The notes under the pieces: model-generated
Seen by the model: only the letters and a program-made list of their open reading frames with translations
Database searches by the model: none
Told to the model about the DNA's origin: nothing
Shown: piece after piece, positions 57,001 to 64,000 of the stretch
How positions within the stretch are numbered: the stretch's first letter is position 1
Layout: the number at the start of each line of letters is the position of its first letter
Program-made: the position numbers and the translations under genes
Origin: Acetobacter oeni
Lineage (GTDB): Bacteria; Pseudomonadota; Alphaproteobacteria; Acetobacterales; Acetobacteraceae
Direction: 5' to 3'
Assembly: GCF_011516825.1 (NCBI RefSeq)
Contig: NZ_WOTA01000009.1
Location: forward strand, 62,001-126,000
Length of the DNA stretch: 64,000 bases

Positions 57001-58397
57001 GAGACATCTTCCTCTGCCAGGCTACGCACATTGCGCGAACTGCGCCACAGCGGACAAAACACGACGGCACAATTAACCACCAACCCGACCAGCCCTGGGT
57101 TGACGCCACCAATCGACCCTCCGTCCGCGAATAGCGCGATCGCCACGCCGGCCCCGGAAAGGAGCCCCAGACCCGCGATCCGGGCTGAAACTGGCCAGTC
57201 AGTCAGAATCACAAACCATAGCGAGGCGAATTGAATCCCGACATATCCGCTAAGATTCAGAGCTGTCAGCATGATCGCCGGCGCGCGGGTTGTCGCGGCC
57301 AGCGCAAGTACCAGAAACAAGATGACAGCCAGATTGATGGCACGCTTCGGGTGTCTGCGCCCGAGGCCCGGCGCGATATTTCTTGTCATCATGGCTGCGA
57401 TATTAAGAGAGGTCGCTGCCAGAACGAGCAAGCCAGCCAGTAGCGCACCAGCTGCGGCCAGGGCCACCATTCACGATGGCAGCAGCGTTGCCGCCACGTG
57501 GAAAAACACGACGTTCGGGTTCGGTAACGGGGCAAGCGATCTGAGCGCAAAATAGGTTGCAAAGACGGCAAACGGATACATCAGCATGTAGAGCGGCATG
57601 AAGATCATCGCCTTGCGCACGACCTGCGCCGAGCGAGCCGTAAACAGGTATGGCGTGACCGATGGTTGGAAATAAAACCCGACGCCCTGATAAAGGATTG
57701 TGCTGATCGCGAACACGAGGCTACTCCCGGAAGGGAGCGGAGGCATTGCTGTCGTTGTTCCGGCATGTCCGACGGGGAGTTTGTATTGCGCACACATCGC
57801 GGCCACACCGACTGTGGCGATGGCGAACAGCATGAGGATATCCTTGAGGAACGCAACATAGGTCGAGGCGCGCACGCCGCCCAGCGCCACATAAGCGAAT
57901 GCGATGACGGCACATCCTGCCAGTCCCGCTGCCGGCGTAGCGGACAGGCCTATTGTGCCGAGAACGGACCTGAGACCGATAAACTGGAACTGTCCCCACG
58001 GCACCAGCGCCACAACACAGGCCCATGCCGTCAAACGCTCGAATGTAACGCTTTCGAAATGTCTACCGAACAGTTCGGGCAACGTGCAGGCATTGTATTT
58101 CTTCGCTCGCTGCCAGATGGCTGGGCCGACGAAATATCCGACGGGGAACGCCAGCACAAGATAGCCCAGAAACCAGTATCCGTAGCTCACGCCGTGTGCG
58201 TAAAGCCCGGCCGGGAAAGCGACGATCGAGCCGATGCTGTAAATTTCGCCCACCGTCAGGATAAACAGCATGGGTGCCGGCAATGCCCTGTCTGCAACGA
58301 GCAACGATTCTACCGACAGATGTCGTGAGCGCACCCGCGCAAGGCACGCCGCGCCGAGCGACAGAAGAAGGACGCTGCTGACGATCACCACGTTCAT
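56997..58397 (-). pseudogene. sodium:solute symporter (SSS) split by an in-frame TGA
   Basis: Two halves in the same frame are separated by a single TGA at 57471-57473 (minus strand), followed at once by ATG. The first half (308 residues) starts with a helix, LLLSLGAACLARVRSR, and has VGEIYSIGSIVAFPAGLYAH and YVALGGVRASTYVAFLKDIL; the second (157 residues) completes the last helices. Together they total 466 positions, the normal family length. The residue expected at the stop fits Trp (LLPS-W-MVALAAA), so one TGG-to-TGA change explains it. In the intact form it is a 13-helix importer, probably of a nucleoside or base given the deaminase. Translation could restart at the ATG, but a split transporter working is unlikely. 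Confidence 0.8.
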
Positions 58398-58588
58398 GAG
58401 TGCCGCTCACACAGCCACAGACAGAGTGAAGTCAGCGGAAACCATGCAAATATCCAGATGAAGACAATGGGAATTCCGAAAACAGACAATGGCAGCCGAC
58501 TAAGGAACGGCGCGACAAAAATGATCGCCGCAAATGGGGCACCAAAACCGAGCATAACAAGCCGCCAGCGCCGACGATCAGCCATCAC
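58394..58588 (-). CDS. DUF3311-family small membrane protein
   Basis: A 64-residue protein with two hydrophobic helices (MLGFGAPFAAIIFVAPFL and IPIVFIWIFAWFPLTSLCLWL) separated by a short loop. This is the pattern of the DUF3311 partners that accompany SSS-family symporters. It overlaps the TetR gene and the symporter by four bases on each side (ATGA), so all are translated in a chain. It is probably an accessory subunit or stability factor of the transporter. Confidence 0.75.
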   Translation of the reverse strand: MMADRRRWRLVMLGFGAPFAAIIFVAPFLSRLPLSVFGIPIVFIWIFAWFPLTSLCLWLCERHS

Positions 58589-59169
58589 GATCGATCCCTG
58601 TTGGCCCGGCTTCCCCGGCGCGTCTCCCGCAGGACCAGTTCCATCGCCCAGCCGATGGCTGTTCCGATGTCTTTTCCGTCCATGCCAAATTCTTCGCTGA
58701 GCGTAAGCCAGGAAAGAACATTATCCAGGCAGGCTAGAACAGCCTCGGCCTTGAGCCGGTCAGATTCTGATATGCCCGGTGCATCGCGCCATAATAGTCT
58801 ACGTCTTTGAAGCGCCAGATCATTACGAAACGTGCTTCGCATCGAGCGCCCGACGCGTGTGAGGGCAAGGATGCGCGCGAGCGTTGGCCGACTGTCGAAC
58901 TTCTCGGCGGCTGTCCGGAAGCCTTTTACAAGATCTTGCGTGTCGTCACCGGAGACCAGTCCGAATATCTCCGTATTCAGCCATTCGGCAGTGGCGCCAA
59001 GAAGATCATCCCGTGACGGAAAATGCCGGTAAACCGTCCGCAACGAAACGCCTGCTTTTTTGGCAAGAGCAGACGTGGAAACGGCATTGTCCTCACTCTC
59101 TTCAAGGAGAGCGATGAAGTTTTCGATAATGCGTTGCCGGGTTTGGGCGGCATATTCGTCGCGCAGCAT
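58585..59169 (-). CDS. TetR-family repressor
   Basis: A 194-residue regulator. The N-terminal helix-turn-helix is VSTSALAKKAGVSLRTVYRHF, followed by a C-terminal ligand-binding region with no family-specific motif that I recognise. It heads the four-gene operon and overlaps the next gene by four bases. A perfect 11-base palindrome covers the start codon region, so autorepression is very likely. No good ribosome-binding site precedes ATG 59169, which suggests leaderless translation; GTG 59178 is an alternative start. The ligand may be the transporter's substrate or the deaminase product, by inference. Confidence 0.85.
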   Translation of the reverse strand: MLRDEYAAQTRQRIIENFIALLEESEDNAVSTSALAKKAGVSLRTVYRHFPSRDDLLGATAEWLNTEIFGLVSGDDTQDLVKGFRTAAEKFDSRPTLARILALTRVGRSMRSTFRNDLALQRRRLLWRDAPGISESDRLKAEAVLACLDNVLSWLTLSEEFGMDGKDIGTAIGWAMELVLRETRRGSRANRDRS

Positions 59170-59170
59170 G

Positions 59171-59205
59171 TGACACACATACGTAGTTATGGCATATGTG
59201 TGTCA
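59171..59205. promoter_or_regulatory. palindromic TetR operator
   Basis: Perfect inverted repeat TGACACACATA (59171-59181) and TATGTGTGTCA (59195-59205), 13-base spacer. It begins two bases from the TetR ATG. A TTGACA (minus strand, 59225-59220) lies just outside and could be the -35 box, so bound repressor would block RNA polymerase. Confidence 0.75.
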
Positions 59206-59545
59206 TTGAGGCGCGATTGTGTCAACTCAATACCTGTTACATGGCGGTGACCCCGATCACCAGCCTGGCAACACATCTCGCCGTTTCTGTTTTGTGGAAC
59301 GCAGATCCCCTTCCTTGATGTTGGTTCAGGGATCGAAAGCGCTCGACTTCCCCGCTCGTCCGCTTACCCCCAGATTCGCCCCTCACAAAACAAATTCTCC
59401 CAACCCTCAGCCCCCCGAGCTTTTCTCCACAACCCAAAAACTTTACATCTGGCATCCCCCCTGCCGCACTGATAAAGCACCCCAGCCAGCAGCAGAGACA
59501 ACGTAACGGGCCGCCGGTGTCCGCAAGGGATGAAAAACAGCCTCT
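59206..59545. other. divergent gap between the TetR operon and the FUSC gene
   Basis: No gene recognised. It contains a candidate TTGACA for the TetR operon near 59220. No other structure stands out. Confidence 0.35.
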
Positions 59546-61642
59546 GTGACTGAGAAGTCAGCACGACAGAACCTGAAAAGATGGAACTGGCTTTTCGCCC
59601 CCTCCGTCCCGGATCTGATCTTCTCGCTCAGAACCACCATCACCAGCCTGGTCGCCCTGAGCATCGCCATGTGGATGGAACTCGGCCAGCCCCAGTGGGC
59701 CGCCATGACCGTCTGGATCGTCGCGCAGAGCACCATCGGAGAAAGCCTGTCCAAAGCCCACTGGCGGGTCGTCGGAACCCTGGCCGGGGCCGTGGCGGCA
59801 ATCGTGCTCGTGTCAGTTGCGCCACAACAGCCATGGCTGTTCTTCCCGCTGCTCGCAGGCTGGATCGGCCTCTGCGCCGGCCTCGGAACACTGTGCCACA
59901 ATTACCGCAGCTACACATTTGTGCTGATGGGCTTTACCTGCGCGATTATCTCCGTGTCCGCCATCGACGCGCCGGATCAGGTCTTCAGCATCTCTATAGC
60001 CCGAAGCACCTACGTCCTCCTCGGTGTCGCCTGCGAAATGACCGTCGCCCTCATTTGCGAGCCGTCCGTCGCCGGCAGGGCCAGAGCCGCCGTCCGTCGC
60101 AACCTTCAGGACATCATCGAAGGCACCGCCGCGGTCGTCCGGGATGTCCTCATTTCTCACCCGCCGCCGGAACGGGATCTCTGCAACACCTTTTCCCGCG
60201 TCATGACCCTCAATGACCGGATAGAATTCAGCGCCATCGAAACAGGCCATTCCGGACCCATGGTCGCCTCCGCCCGGGCGACTCTGGGGCAGGCGGCAAA
60301 GTTCATGTCCCGAGGCCTCGGGATGCAAACCCGTCTCGCCCTCTCCGGACAGAAAAACGGCCGCTTCGCGCAGCCCGTCGTATCCGCATTCGCTGACTTC
60401 CTCGACACCATGCCGCGATTTCTCGATTCCAACGCCGGCGTGACCGGGCTCTGCACCCGCGCCGGCGACCTGCTCCGCGTCTGCGAAATCGCAATCGAAC
60501 AAACGGCAAGCCTCGAAAACAGATCGGCGGATCAGCGTACCGTCGTCGATGACCGTATCGTTCTGCAGGGCATCGCCCTTCTGCTGTCCGAACTCACGCT
60601 GCTGCTGCGCTGCTTCGCTGGCACCGGTCTCGACAGAAACGTCCTCAACTCTCTCCACGTCGTCCGCCCGACGCACGGACGCGCCGCCATCGCCAACGGC
60701 CTCCGCTCCTTCGCCGCCGTGCTCATCGCCGCCCTCATATGGGAAATCACGGCCTGGCCCACCGGCACCCTGTTCGTCATGTTCGTGTCCGTGGTCTGCG
60801 CCCGCTTCGCATCGTTCTCCAATACCGTGATCGCCAGTAAAAACTTTTTCCTCGGCGCGGTCTGGGCCGTCATCGCCGCCGTCATTCCGGTTTTCTTCGT
60901 CATGCCGGTCACATCGGATTACCCGCTATTATGCTTTGCCGCGGGCATCCCCATGCTCATCGGCGGACTGGTCAACCGCCACCCGGCGACCGCCGCCATG
61001 GGCGCGTCTTTCGTCAATTTTTTCCCCTACATGCTGGAACCGGAAAACCATTTCCGGGTCGATGAACTGCAATGGTTCAACAGTTCCACGGCCCTGCTGG
61101 CCGGCCTCGGTTTCGGCGTGCTGGTCTTCCGTTACCTGTTCCCCTTCAGTTTCGTCCGGTTTCACCGGAATTTCCGGGCGATCATAGAAAAGGGCCTGCG
61201 AAGCATCGTCCGCCGCCACAGCAGAATGACCGATCAGATCTGGCTCGGCGAAATCATCGAAGAGATGGAGCGTCTCATCGCCCACGATGCCGGACGAGAC
61301 CCGTCCCGGACAGACGCCTGGCTCAGCAACGCCTTCTCCCTCATGACCGTCGGCCGGAACCTGCTCTACGTAAAATTCCTGCTGACACAAAAAGTTCTGC
61401 CACCTTCCGTCGGAAAAGAACTCACGCGCCTCTTCGAAATCCTGGAAAGTGCCGCCACGACCAGCCACGAAAAACTCAGGGCGATGACAGACGCGGAAAA
61501 TGCACTCTGGCAGACAGAAGCCCGGTCGGAAGAAGCCGGTCAGCGTATTCAGATCAGCGACATCATCGGCTGCCTTTCCATCGCGGTCAGAGAACTCGGA
61601 AAAAGCAACTCTCTTCAGGAACAGCATCATTTCCGGTCATGA
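59546..61642 (+). CDS. FUSC-family membrane transporter (AaeB/YccS type)
   Basis: A 698-residue inner-membrane protein built of two similar halves, each with a bundle of about 5-6 helices followed by a soluble helical region. The first half begins LRTTITSLVALSIAMWMELG with QPQWAAMTVWIVAQSTIGES, the FUSC signature, and a similar core recurs around 395-510 (FAAVLIAALIWEITAWPTGT). The family includes the aromatic acid exporter AaeB. No membrane-fusion-protein gene is next to it, so a complete efflux pump is not shown. GTG 59546 is the start, as no ATG fits; AAGGGA is 14 bases upstream. Confidence 0.85.
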   Translation: MTEKSARQNLKRWNWLFAPSVPDLIFSLRTTITSLVALSIAMWMELGQPQWAAMTVWIVAQSTIGESLSKAHWRVVGTLAGAVAAIVLVSVAPQQPWLFFPLLAGWIGLCAGLGTLCHNYRSYTFVLMGFTCAIISVSAIDAPDQVFSISIARSTYVLLGVACEMTVALICEPSVAGRARAAVRRNLQDIIEGTAAVVRDVLISHPPPERDLCNTFSRVMTLNDRIEFSAIETGHSGPMVASARATLGQAAKFMSRGLGMQTRLALSGQKNGRFAQPVVSAFADFLDTMPRFLDSNAGVTGLCTRAGDLLRVCEIAIEQTASLENRSADQRTVVDDRIVLQGIALLLSELTLLLRCFAGTGLDRNVLNSLHVVRPTHGRAAIANGLRSFAAVLIAALIWEITAWPTGTLFVMFVSVVCARFASFSNTVIASKNFFLGAVWAVIAAVIPVFFVMPVTSDYPLLCFAAGIPMLIGGLVNRHPATAAMGASFVNFFPYMLEPENHFRVDELQWFNSSTALLAGLGFGVLVFRYLFPFSFVRFHRNFRAIIEKGLRSIVRRHSRMTDQIWLGEIIEEMERLIAHDAGRDPSRTDAWLSNAFSLMTVGRNLLYVKFLLTQKVLPPSVGKELTRLFEILESAATTSHEKLRAMTDAENALWQTEARSEEAGQRIQISDIIGCLSIAVRELGKSNSLQEQHHFRS

Positions 61643-62116
61643 CGCGACCTGAAAAGCAAAATGCTCTGCTACCCGGCATGAAAGCCTGTCCGGAAAATCA
61701 TGAGTGAGCGTTTCAGGGAATGCGAGAAGACGATAATCCGGTGGATGCATCACCGGGCCGTCCTGCACACACCCTTCAAAAACCATTCCGTAACCAAACC
61801 ATATTTCTCCACAACATTCCGGAATCCGCGCCGTCCCCGGACCCCGTCAACACCCCCCGCACAAAACAAACCTCCCCGCCCACCCGCGGAGACAGGCCCA
61901 ATCCCGGATCACCATTCCCGGAGCCGCCCCCATGCCACCCCGCATCCAGCCTCACCCCCCACCCGCCCGGTCAGCGTCCCGCCACCGGGCCACACAGTCC
62001 CGATACAATCCGTGATCCACAAACAAACATCCCCCACCCCTTCCGGAAAAATCCTTCTGCAATTCCCACCACCCCGCCGGCCGCGCTAAACTGAACGCCA
62101 CAGGAGGAGAGTCCGC
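61643..62116. other. intergenic gap, no gene recognised
   Basis: Proline-rich, C-rich sequence between FUSC and pdxJ. Short frames here have no family resemblance. No clear terminator for the FUSC gene. Confidence 0.35.
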
Positions 62117-62839
62117 ATGCCCGCCCCACTGCGCCTCGGCGTCAATATCGATCACGTCGCCACCGTCCGGAATGCCCGTGGCGGCTTAAACCCCGATCCC
62201 GTCGAGGCCGCGCTCCTGGCCATCAGAGCCGGCGCCGATGGCATCACCGCTCATCTCCGCGAAGACCGCCGCCACATCCGCGACGAAGACCTCGCCCGCC
62301 TCCGCGCCGAAATCCGTGCGCCGCTGAATATGGAAATGGCCGCCACCGACGAAATGGTCGCCATCGCCCGCGACCTCCGCCCCCACGCCTGCTGCATCGT
62401 CCCCGAACGCCGCGAGGAAGTCACAACCGAAGGCGGCCTTGATGTCGCGGGCCAGACCGACTGGCTCGGCCCCGTCGTCCGCGCCCTCAGCGGCAAAGGC
62501 ATCCGCGTGTCTCTCTTCATCGACCCCGACCCGCTCCAGATCGAAGCCGCCGCCGCCATCCAGGCCGCCGTCGTCGAACTCCACACCGGCGCTTACGCCC
62601 ATGGCGCCGATGGCGAACTCGCCCGCCTGAAAACCGCCGCAACACAGGCCGCCTCCCTCGGTCTCGAAGTCCACGCCGGCCACGGCCTCAGCTTCGGCAA
62701 CGTCGCCCCCGTTGCCGCAATACCGGAAATTGCCGAACTCAATATCGGTCATTTCATCATCGGCCAGGCCATCTTCGACGGCCTCGCTCCCACCGTGCAG
62801 GAAATGCGCCGCCTTATGGCCGCCGCCCGCGCCACCTGA
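62117..62839 (+). CDS. pdxJ: pyridoxine 5'-phosphate synthase
   Basis: Condenses 1-deoxy-D-xylulose 5-phosphate with 3-amino-2-oxopropyl phosphate (made from the PdxA product) to pyridoxine phosphate. The 240 residues match the TIM-barrel family: [74 protein letters not shown] and [22 protein letters not shown] lies 11 bases before the ATG. It shares the window with pdxA but is separated from it by the TetR operon and FUSC. Confidence 0.96.
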   Translation: MPAPLRLGVNIDHVATVRNARGGLNPDPVEAALLAIRAGADGITAHLREDRRHIRDEDLARLRAEIRAPLNMEMAATDEMVAIARDLRPHACCIVPERREEVTTEGGLDVAGQTDWLGPVVRALSGKGIRVSLFIDPDPLQIEAAAAIQAAVVELHTGAYAHGADGELARLKTAATQAASLGLEVHAGHGLSFGNVAPVAAIPEIAELNIGHFIIGQAIFDGLAPTVQEMRRLMAAARAT

Positions 62840-62984
62840 GAAACCTCCTGCCTGACCTCAACAGTCCTGCCTCATCGCGCAGCCAGGCGACTGAAGCGCG
62901 TTTCCACAGGCCTGAACTGCAAGAGCCGGAAGAACGACCTCTTGCATTTCGCGCGCGGCGGCGGCATACCGGCTTCCGACTCTG

Positions 62985-63007
62985 TTAATGAGAACTATTA
63001 TCATTAA
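62985..63007. promoter_or_regulatory. Fur box before the second TonB-dependent receptor
   Basis: TTAATGAGAAC-T-ATTATCATTAA. The inner 7-1-7 part, TGAGAAC-T-ATTATCA, matches the Fur model TGATAAT-N-ATTATCA at 12 of 14 positions, and the outer AAT/TTA flanks extend the symmetry. It lies 142 bases before the receptor start, so iron-dependent repression is likely. Confidence 0.7.
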
Positions 63008-63148
63008 AAAAGTCGGAAACCCGGTCTCTTCCGACTCCTGGATTCATCCTCTCAGGTGCCGTGTCAGCCCGCTTCCAGCTGATGCGAAATCTCCACCGGT
63101 TACAGAAGGCCTCCATCCGTGTCCCTGCCTCGGTTCACTCCGGCTATC

Positions 63149-64000
63149 ATGCCCGTTTCCCGCAGATTCCCCGTTCTCGTGGTGCTGCTTGCATCCTGCT
63201 GCCTGAATCAGGCCTTCGCCGCAGATGCTCCGGCCATCAGAAAACCCCCGGCAAACACCTCATCAAAACCCCCGGTCACCGGCACAAAGCCAGCGGCCTC
63301 TCTGCAAGCTTCCCCGGCAGGCATGGAAGCCAGACAGAGCGAGGATATCATCGTCAAAGCTTCCCGCCAGAACCGCATGGAAGTCACCAGCGGTGGTCAG
63401 CTCGGCGCGCTTGGTAACAAAAAGGGCCTTGATGTGCCCTTCAATGTTCGTAGTTACAATTCAAGCATGATTCTTAACCAGCAGTCACAGACTCTGGGAG
63501 AAGTGCTGGAAAACGACCCTTCAGTCCGCACCACGCTCGGCTACGGCAACTTCGCGGAAATGTTCGTCATTCGTGGCTTTCCCGTGGATGGTGACGACGT
63601 CGCCATAAACGGGCTGTATGGCATCACCCCGCGTCAGCTCGTCTCGCCGCAGCTCTATGACCAGGTTCAGGTTCTCAACGGCGCCAGTGCCTTTCTCAAT
63701 GGTGCCGCTCCGAGCGGCACCGCGATCGGCGGCAACATCAACCTGATGTTCAAACACGCTGAAAATGATCCGCTGAACCGCCTGACCGCCGATTACACCA
63801 GCAGCGGGCAGGGCGGCGGTGCGCTTGATGTCAGCCGCCGCTTCGGTACGGACAAGGCATACGGATTCCGCCTTAACGCCGCCGGGATGGACGGTGAAAC
63901 GTCCATTGACCACGAATATCGTCATGATGCCGCAGTCGGAGGCGATTTCGACTGGCACGATGACAAAACCCGTATCTCTCTGGATATGGATTACCAGAAT
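63149..64000 (+). CDS. TonB-dependent siderophore receptor (partial, runs off the window)
   Basis: 284 codons are open to the window end. A signal peptide (RRFPVLVVLLASCCLNQAFA), an extension up to about residue 65 (with EDIIVKASRQ, a TonB box-like region), then the plug: VPFNVRSYNSSMILNQQSQT, LGEVLENDPSVRTTLGYGNF, MFVIRGFPVDGDDVAINGLYG, QVLNGASAFLNGAAPSGTAI and GGNINLMFK. It would import an iron-siderophore with TonB energy. I chose ATG 63149; GTG 63119 is in frame too. A good Fur box lies upstream. Confidence 0.85.
   Translation, partial: MPVSRRFPVLVVLLASCCLNQAFAADAPAIRKPPANTSSKPPVTGTKPAASLQASPAGMEARQSEDIIVKASRQNRMEVTSGGQLGALGNKKGLDVPFNVRSYNSSMILNQQSQTLGEVLENDPSVRTTLGYGNFAEMFVIRGFPVDGDDVAINGLYGITPRQLVSPQLYDQVQVLNGASAFLNGAAPSGTAIGGNINLMFKHAENDPLNRLTADYTSSGQGGGALDVSRRFGTDKAYGFRLNAAGMDGETSIDHEYRHDAAVGGDFDWHDDKTRISLDMDYQN

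Noticed and set aside
61700-62094. Short frames between FUSC and pdxJ
   Set aside because: Proline-rich translations from a C-rich spacer without ribosome sites or family resemblance.

Overview
The window looks like a chromosomal segment of an acetic acid bacterium (Alphaproteobacteria, Acetobacteraceae). Coding DNA is GC-rich with strong G/C bias at third codon positions. The blocks kdsA-pyrG-secG-tpiA with ppiD-trpE, and thiL-nusB-nrdR, are arranged as I remember them from that family, as is a TonB-ExbB-ExbD-ExbD-TPR cluster. The family assignment is an inference from gene content and protein character; no rRNA or tRNA is present to confirm it.

Region by region: 1-9.3 kb is an accessory stretch. 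It holds a probable P1-peptidase tail, a small secreted protein, a purine/cytosine permease, a divergent nsrR/hmp nitric-oxide defence pair with a visible operator, a decayed DUF3500/EF-hand pair, an SDR, a nucleoside hydrolase and a SnoaL-like protein. Four copies of a dispersed double-hairpin repeat lie here. 9.3-17 kb is the housekeeping block kdsA, pyrG, secG, tpiA / ppiD, trpE. 17-22.9 kb holds a small membrane protein, a dienelactone hydrolase, a polysaccharide-polymerase-like membrane protein, thiL-nusB, nrdR and a variant copper chaperone. 23-27.4 kb has an IS5-family transposase remnant, then a divergent locus with a large polytopic membrane protein on one side and a UbiA-family prenyltransferase plus HAD phosphatase on the other, which may make a polyprenyl-phosphate pentose. 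27.4-40 kb contains lpxB, a transporter-porin-NamZ operon, a SPFH protein, a frameshifted GAF-GGDEF-EAL gene, an SDR, a secreted protein, nupC and a glutathione peroxidase.

40-49.3 kb holds the PBP1A gene, prfB (with its programmed +1 frameshift site intact), an 0.87 kb gap ending in terminators, and the operon tonB-exbB-exbD-exbD-TPR with two intercistronic hairpins. 49.5-55.6 kb holds a siderophore receptor with an AraC regulator, an M20 dipeptidase and pdxA. 55.9-59.2 kb is a tightly overlapped TetR-DUF3311-symporter-adenosine deaminase operon preceded by a perfect palindrome; its symporter is split by one in-frame TGA. 59.5-64 kb has a FUSC transporter, pdxJ and a second TonB-dependent receptor, cut by the window edge and preceded by a good Fur-box match.

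Themes: iron uptake (TonB energising cluster plus two receptors), nucleobase/nucleoside salvage (permease, nucleoside hydrolase, NupC, adenosine deaminase with symporter), cell-envelope synthesis and recycling (LpxB, KdsA, PBP1A, NamZ, UbiA/HAD), and pyridoxal phosphate synthesis (PdxA, PdxJ). Several genes are broken or decaying (DUF3500 remnant, GAF-GGDEF-EAL, symporter, IS5). I found no CRISPR array, tRNA, rRNA, phage or intact insertion sequence.
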